Positions 47,301 to 50,560 of a DNA stretch of 50,560 nt are shown here, piece by piece. Position numbers and translations under genes: made by a program. Location of the stretch: the NCBI GenBank assembly GCA_021232515.1, contig JAJPOQ010000173.1, positions 1-50,560 on the forward strand. The letters run 5' to 3'. Each line of letters begins with the position of its first letter. The stretch's first letter is position 1. Source of the stretch: Lentisphaeraceae bacterium (GTDB taxonomy: Bacteria; Verrucomicrobiota; Lentisphaeria; Lentisphaerales; Lentisphaeraceae). The notes under the pieces were generated by a model. That model searched no databases and was not told the DNA's origin. It saw only the letters and a list, made by a program, of their open reading frames with translations.

Positions 47301-48192
47301 GCTTATCACTACCGTCTTCCAATTCATAAACCGGATAGTGATTGGTCTCGAAGTCTAAATCGACTTTACACTGATCTGCAATCTTAACGGTATTGCTAAT
47401 GGCTTCTGGATAGTCTTTAAAAAGCTCGATCATTTCTTCTTGAGATCTAAAGTAGTACTGGTCGCCAACAAACTTAGGACGATTTTCTTCGTTGACCGTC
47501 CTCTTCTCGCCGATACAAACAAGTAAGTCATGAGCTTCTGCATCTTGCGTATCGAGATAGTGAACGTCATTTGTCGCAACAAGCGGTATATCTTTAGCTC
47601 GAGCTATGTCAATCATCTGCTTAACTATTTCTTTCTCTTCTGCGAAACCATGATCTTGGATTTCCATATAGAAGTTTTCAACGCCATAGATCTCTTTAAG
47701 CTCTAAGCTCACCTTTTCTGCTCGCTTAGTATTACCCTTTTTTAGAAGCTCATAAACTTCACCATTACGACACGCTGAAAGGGCAATAAGACCAGAGTTG
47801 TACTTAGCCAGTAGCTCTTTATCAACTCTCGGCTTCATGTGAAACCCTTCTAAATGAGCATGAGCATTCAGTCTACAAATATTTTGATAGCCCTCAAAAT
47901 CCTTTGCTAAAAGCACCAAACTATAGCCAGAAGGCTTCTCTTGATGATAGTTTTTGTCAGTATATTTACCCGATGCGACGAAAACAGTACAGCCAATAAT
48001 CGGCTTTATATCGGCACCAGTTGTAGCGTTATAAAAGTCCACTGTGCCACACAAGTTACCGTAGTCAGTAAGAGCTAAAGCATTCATTCCGAATTCTTTA
48101 GCTTTGGCAACAAGTTTTTTAACCGGGCATGCAGCTTGGAGCATGCTATAATCTGTATGGGCATTTAAGTGGACAAATTTTGCTTCTGACAT
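44380..48192 (-). CDS. dnaE: DNA polymerase III alpha subunit
   Basis: A 1270-residue replicative polymerase of the DnaE1 type. The N-terminal PHP domain (about 1-270) starts [23 protein letters not shown] and DYGN sites are present. The palm has [16 protein letters not shown] and the catalytic Asp motif [13 protein letters not shown], followed by the beta-clamp region and the helix-hairpin-helix ([14 protein letters not shown]). The OB-fold region follows with [23 protein letters not shown]. The C-terminus is divergent. It copies the chromosome with the clamp and epsilon. Its stop overlaps the convergent kinase stop. It is a single gene with no adjacent replication genes. Confidence 0.96.
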   Translation of the reverse strand: MSEAKFVHLNAHTDYSMLQAACPVKKLVAKAKEFGMNALALTDYGNLCGTVDFYNATTGADIKPIIGCTVFVASGKYTDKNYHQEKPSGYSLVLLAKDFEGYQNICRLNAHAHLEGFHMKPRVDKELLAKYNSGLIALSACRNGEVYELLKKGNTKRAEKVSLELKEIYGVENFYMEIQDHGFAEEKEIVKQMIDIARAKDIPLVATNDVHYLDTQDAEAHDLLVCIGEKRTVNEENRPKFVGDQYYFRSQEEMIELFKDYPEAISNTVKIADQCKVDLDFETNHYPVYELEDGSDKQPEYLRQVCLDNILRCYEWEYKEGMELSEEQQVIIERLDFELEVIIRTGFASYFLVVWDFIMYSREEGIPVGPGRGSGAGSIVAFLLSITNLDPIKYDLLFERFLNPERISPPDFDIDFCERRRYDVIEYVRKKYGTEKVAQIGTYGTLKAKAVIKDVTRALGFNHTDADRITKTLPNHPKLTLKKALDPGAPDNPNELFSPDFRNMYENESWVKQIIDQAFKLEGLNRQMGIHAAGVIIGDQPLTNLVPLIQGQNEGEAVTQYSGGPCEDLGLLKMDFLGLRTLTVIDDAVKLVKKGHGIDMDIEKIPIDDPKTYKLFQEGRTVAVFQYESAGMQKWMKLLKPTVFPDLIAMNALYRPGPMEYIPTFIARKHGEEPIIYAIDDMSEYLEETYGVTVYQEQVMLLSQSLGGFTKGEADTLRKAMGKKKMDLLDMLKPKFLNQGAEKGYDKKQLESIWVSWEAFAAYAFNKSHSTCYAWVAYQTAYLKSHYPAEFMAAVLTSELGNAEKVAFFIHECKEIGIQIENPNVNLSQVSFDVFEGKLLYGLAAIKGVGTAAAEAIVRVRNENGKFEDFSDFCEKVEGGVNRRVMENLVKAGAFDCFGIKRSCLFAMIEPALQRAQSTANDRASGQGSLFDMLSDEDLADSKLDVSVPDLPEWHDKERLDNEKQLLGFYATGHPLGQFAQIIKKYSTVDLIRIKQESEEQGIKFGAMILSVMMKTTKKDGRAWAILVVEDLSDSIECLCFPDTFEECKNYISSEAPVFIEGVYSYKEEDDTRKIIVRKIIPMTDAVSAYTTEVHVRFTESQINEDSFNKLKCLISKRRQQVNDYEKLELIKAAMVYFDKSEADFAAKFAGYLEDTMRPIVESTQMESLLKSPRFGCMNSETSFLAPEQKDYLVRKLKEIKFKNPLILCVQSLEGDLAFIEAGPAFKLNASWEMINEIKELFGEKAVHLKADKSVPEVRRRQFFKKAKAS

Positions 48193-48296
48193 GAGTTCTT
48201 TTAGGGCTAATAAGTTGAGGTAATCATTGCTTATTCAAGAATAATCCAAATAATCCCTGCTGCAAATGAATTAGCACAAATATCATATGCCGCACC

Positions 48297-48325
48297 TTGA
48301 CCTAAGCTCACGATAATGATAATTT
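48297..48325 (+). promoter_or_regulatory. Candidate promoter of the methyltransferase gene
   Basis: TTGACC (48297-48302), 17 bp, then TAATTT (48320-48325). It overlaps the in-frame ATG at 48316, which supports the later ATG at 48349 as the true start. Confidence 0.35.
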
Positions 48326-48348
48326 TATCTTATCTTACTGGGAGTGTC

Positions 48349-48936
48349 ATGCATAAAGAACAGAGTAATCCGTCGTTTCTAAAAACGAATATTTCATTTT
48401 TCTCTCAATTCATTAGAAATCCGAAATCCGTCGGCGCTCTTGTACCTAGTTCTCCACGCCTCGGTCGGACTATGGCAAACTTCGTCCCCAAAAAAGATGA
48501 CCTTTTCGTCGTCGAACTTGGCCCTGGTACTGGCCCTATCACCAAAGCTCTAACCAAAGTTGGAATTGACAAAGATAGCCTCATGTGTCTAGAAATGTCC
48601 CCAAAGATGGTAAAGCACTTACAAAGTAGATTCCCTGAGCTAAACATCCTCGAAGGTGATGCATGTCACTTAACCGAGATACTTAGTGAAAAGTCTGGAA
48701 ATGTTGATGCGATAGTCTCAAGTTTACCTCTTAAGAGTATTCCTGACCTTGTAGTGGATAATATAATTGACCAGATGCACACTGTGTTAAGCGATGACGG
48801 AGTTATCATCCAATTTACTTACGACTTAAGAGCTAGCCGTTCACCACTTCTAAAGAAGTTTGACCGAGTTAAGTCTAAAGTCGTCATTGGCAATGTCCCA
48901 CCTGCTCGTGTCGATGTCTTTCAGAAAAAGAAGTAG
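48349..48936 (+). CDS. Class I SAM-dependent methyltransferase, phospholipid N-methyltransferase-like
   Basis: The start chosen is the ATG at 48349 with GGGAG just upstream; an earlier ATG at 48316 lies in the presumed promoter. The product has 195 residues. The N-terminal stretch FFSQFIRNPKSVGALVPSSPRLGRTMA matches the start of Rhodobacter-type PmtA proteins. SAM motif I is VVELGPGTGPIT, followed by LEMSPKMVKHL, LEGDACHL and IVSSLPLKSIP. Members methylate phosphatidylethanolamine or act on rRNA; phospholipid methylation is the better guess because of the N-terminal sequence and the SSLPL motif. It is soluble or peripheral, with no TM helix. Convergent with the next gene, three bases apart. 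Confidence 0.8.
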   Translation: MHKEQSNPSFLKTNISFFSQFIRNPKSVGALVPSSPRLGRTMANFVPKKDDLFVVELGPGTGPITKALTKVGIDKDSLMCLEMSPKMVKHLQSRFPELNILEGDACHLTEILSEKSGNVDAIVSSLPLKSIPDLVVDNIIDQMHTVLSDDGVIIQFTYDLRASRSPLLKKFDRVKSKVVIGNVPPARVDVFQKKK

Positions 48937-48939
48937 CAT

Positions 48940-49623
48940 TTAAGGTACTCTCACCTTAAAATCATCGATATGCATTTCTTGCTTATCGACAACTATGGCC
49001 GGCTTATTCTTAGTTGCATGGCCAATTCCCTCTGAAGTGAATGATCCAACAAACTTTCCATCAACATAAGCCTGCATCTCATTTCCCTTGATACGAATTG
49101 CTAATTTATACCAAGTGTTCTCTTCAAACTCATAGTTAAAGTTCTTCTCTTTGGTTTTTAAGTACTGTTTCGTCTTCTTATCCAAAGGCCCCTTTTTCTT
49201 AAGATCATGTATATCCTTTCTGAAGGTACCGGTTTTTCCATCCATAAGCCTTAAGCGATTTTTATAAATCATCACACGGCAAATATGCCCCGCGTGAACT
49301 TCCTTACATTTCGAATCGTTAAAAGTAACTTTGAATAATGGTGAGCCAACAAACTTAAAGCGTAACGACACTTCAACATCTTTAAATGGAGCCAAGACAA
49401 CAGAATTTACAGAGTCGTGCCCACCATTTGGTTCTTCAACACCAACAAACACTCCATCCTTTACATAGGTTTTACTTTTGTATGACTTCCAGTCTCGACT
49501 CAACTTCTCACTAGAAAAGTCATCTTCAAAAAGAGACTTTGTATAAAATAAACTTGGTATTTCTTCGATTCCAAAAGTCGATATATGAATACAAGCAAAG
49601 ATAAATAACAAATACTTTCTCAC
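48940..49623 (-). CDS. Secreted DUF1080-like protein (3-keto-disaccharide hydrolase family)
   Basis: A 227-residue protein beginning with GTG at 49623, 8 bases after AAGGATG. The signal peptide MRKYLLFIFACIHISTFG is followed by the mature start IEEIPSLF. The body is a concanavalin-like jelly roll: DDFSSEKLSRDWKSYKSKTYVKDGVFVG, VEVSLRFKF, NTWYKLAIRIKGNEMQAYVDGKFVGSF and a last strand MHIDDFKV. The pattern DDF...W....G.....DG fits DUF1080/LamG-like folds, which in this group of bacteria act on glycans. Which sugar is bound cannot be told. A single gene, divergent from pyrE. Confidence 0.68.
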   Translation of the reverse strand: MRKYLLFIFACIHISTFGIEEIPSLFYTKSLFEDDFSSEKLSRDWKSYKSKTYVKDGVFVGVEEPNGGHDSVNSVVLAPFKDVEVSLRFKFVGSPLFKVTFNDSKCKEVHAGHICRVMIYKNRLRLMDGKTGTFRKDIHDLKKKGPLDKKTKQYLKTKEKNFNYEFEENTWYKLAIRIKGNEMQAYVDGKFVGSFTSEGIGHATKNKPAIVVDKQEMHIDDFKVRVP

Positions 49624-49736
49624 AGCACATCCTTTTAATTGATTACCTATAATACGCCGAAAATATTTACTAAGTTACAAATCTTTGTCGTGCCATTCTG
49701 TCAATTGAAGCTACAGTTCGAAAAAAGGATTTATTT

Positions 49737-50408
49737 ATGGAAGACTTCAAAAAAGAATTTATCGAATTTATGGTCAAATCAAACGTCCTAACATTTGGCG
49801 ACTTCACAACTAAGAGTGGCAGAAAAACTCCATTTTTCATTAATACCGGCAACTACAACAACGGTGAACAAATGGAAAAGCTTGGTGAGTTTTATGCAAA
49901 AGCACTAAACAAAGAATTGGCTGACGACTTTTCTGGTCTTTATGGACCGGCTTATAAAGGTATTCCTCTTTGCATCACAACATCAGTTGCATTGAATAAA
50001 CTTTTCAATAAAAATGTGAATTTTACATTCAATCGTAAAGAAGCAAAAACTCACGGCGAAGGCGGCAACCTTATTGGTCACAAACTACAAGATGGCGAGA
50101 AAATCGTTATCGTTGAAGATGTTATCACTGCCGGTACTGCAATTCGCGAAAGTCTTCCGGTTATTGAAGCTGCTGCAAATGTAAAAATCCAGGCAATTGT
50201 CGTTTCTGTCGACCGCATGGAAAAAGGTACTGGCGATTTATCGGCTATCGACCAAGTTCAAGAAGACTTCGGTATTAAGACATTTGCCATAGTGACTATC
50301 GATGAAGTCGTTGATTATCTCCACAACAGAGAAATTGACGGCAAGGTCATTGTTGATGATAAGATGAAAGACATGATTGCTGATTACCGTCAAAAGTACG
50401 GCGCTTAG
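49737..50408 (+). CDS. pyrE: Orotate phosphoribosyltransferase
   Basis: A 223-residue type I phosphoribosyltransferase. It joins orotate and PRPP to make orotidine monophosphate in pyrimidine synthesis. The N-terminal hood has LTFGDFTTKSGRKTPFFINTG, followed by YGPAYKGIPLC (the PAYKGI motif is a PyrE mark), FNRKEAKTHGEGG (catalytic loop with Lys) and the PRPP motif VIVEDVITAGTA at residues 124-135. AAAGGATTTATTT precedes the ATG. A single-gene unit with its own terminator. Confidence 0.96.
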   Translation: MEDFKKEFIEFMVKSNVLTFGDFTTKSGRKTPFFINTGNYNNGEQMEKLGEFYAKALNKELADDFSGLYGPAYKGIPLCITTSVALNKLFNKNVNFTFNRKEAKTHGEGGNLIGHKLQDGEKIVIVEDVITAGTAIRESLPVIEAAANVKIQAIVVSVDRMEKGTGDLSAIDQVQEDFGIKTFAIVTIDEVVDYLHNREIDGKVIVDDKMKDMIADYRQKYGA

Positions 50409-50420
50409 AATAAAAGAAAT

Positions 50421-50462
50421 AGGGGCTGTATCAAAAGGTACAGCCCCTTCTTTTTAATTTTT
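50421..50462. terminator. Terminator between pyrE and the convergent gene
   Basis: AGGGGCTGTA (50421-50430) pairs perfectly with TACAGCCCCT (50439-50448). The plus strand continues TCTTTTTAATTTTTT. The minus strand continues ATTTCTTTTATT, so it can act both ways. Confidence 0.88.
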
Positions 50463-50479
50463 TGACCTTAAGTAATTTT

Positions 50480-50560
50480 CTATTTTATGCCTTTAAGTCT
50501 TCCTGAGAGGCCAGTTAAAGCGTTTCTATCCTTTTTCAGCTCATATCCCCCTTGACTCTT
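50480..50560 (-). CDS. C-terminal end of an unidentified protein (cut by window edge)
   Basis: On the minus strand a frame enters at the right edge and runs 26 codons to a TAG at 50482-50480. Its end reads ELKKDRNALTGLSGRLKGIK, which looks like a normal basic protein tail. The pyrE terminator, which can act on this strand too, lies just beyond it. The remainder is out of view and no family can be named. Confidence 0.42.
   Translation of the reverse strand, partial: KSQGGYELKKDRNALTGLSGRLKGIK

Overview
The window looks like chromosomal DNA from a Gram-negative bacterium of moderate AT-rich composition (about 40% G+C by eye), most plausibly a member of the Planctomycetes-Verrucomicrobia-Chlamydiae group, with Lentisphaera the best guess. 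That guess is an inference from gene content (a GH78-type rhamnosidase, a DUF1080-like secreted protein, caspase-like and Sel1-repeat proteins, housekeeping protein sequences) and was not tested by a search. All genes are densely packed, and no CRISPR array, rRNA gene or prophage is seen.

Positions 1-140 are the right end of an IS66-family insertion sequence: the last 39 codons of the transposase and a terminal sequence ending in CGCTTAC. A rho-independent terminator at about 321-351 closes the long block to its right. From about 19063 down to 373, on the minus strand, lies one nearly unbroken translation/transcription supercluster: tRNA-Thr, tuf, rpmG, tRNA-Trp, secE, nusG, rplK, rplA, rplJ, rplL, rpoB, rpoC, rpsL, rpsG, fusA, rpsJ, rplC, rplD, rplW, rplB, rpsS. 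It joins what are separate tufB, rif, str and S10 operons in E. coli, and it stops abruptly after rpsS, without rplV-rpsC-rplP. Strong internal hairpins sit between rplL and rpoB and between rpoC and rpsL. rpsA (six S1 domains) lies just upstream on the same strand.

From 21074 to 32530 the genes are shorter and more varied: a GH78-like alpha-L-rhamnosidase, a solitary rplU, a caspase-like lipoprotein, a PilT-type ATPase, larB-folC, a secreted Sel1-repeat protein, class II fructose-bisphosphate aldolase, tRNA-Gly and a voltage-gated K+ channel with a C-terminal zinc ribbon.

From 32619 to the end there is amino-acid and central metabolism (hisD, an ACT-domain malic enzyme, metZ), a pair of secreted histidine-rich proteins, a 170-bp stem-loop-rich intergenic element, a xylFGH-type sugar ABC transporter divergent from a large hybrid sensor kinase, dnaE, a phospholipid-methyltransferase-like enzyme, a DUF1080-like secreted protein and pyrE. 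The last 81 bases appear to be the 3' end of another minus-strand gene.

The most noteworthy observations are: the IS66 end beside a truncated S10 cluster; natural substitutions at known drug-resistance positions (RpoB position 526 is Ala, S12 position 88 is Arg); a caspase-like lipoprotein with an intact His/Cys dyad; the GH78-like enzyme missing the usual general-acid Glu; the tandem His-rich secreted proteins; and the unexplained structured element at 37481-37655.
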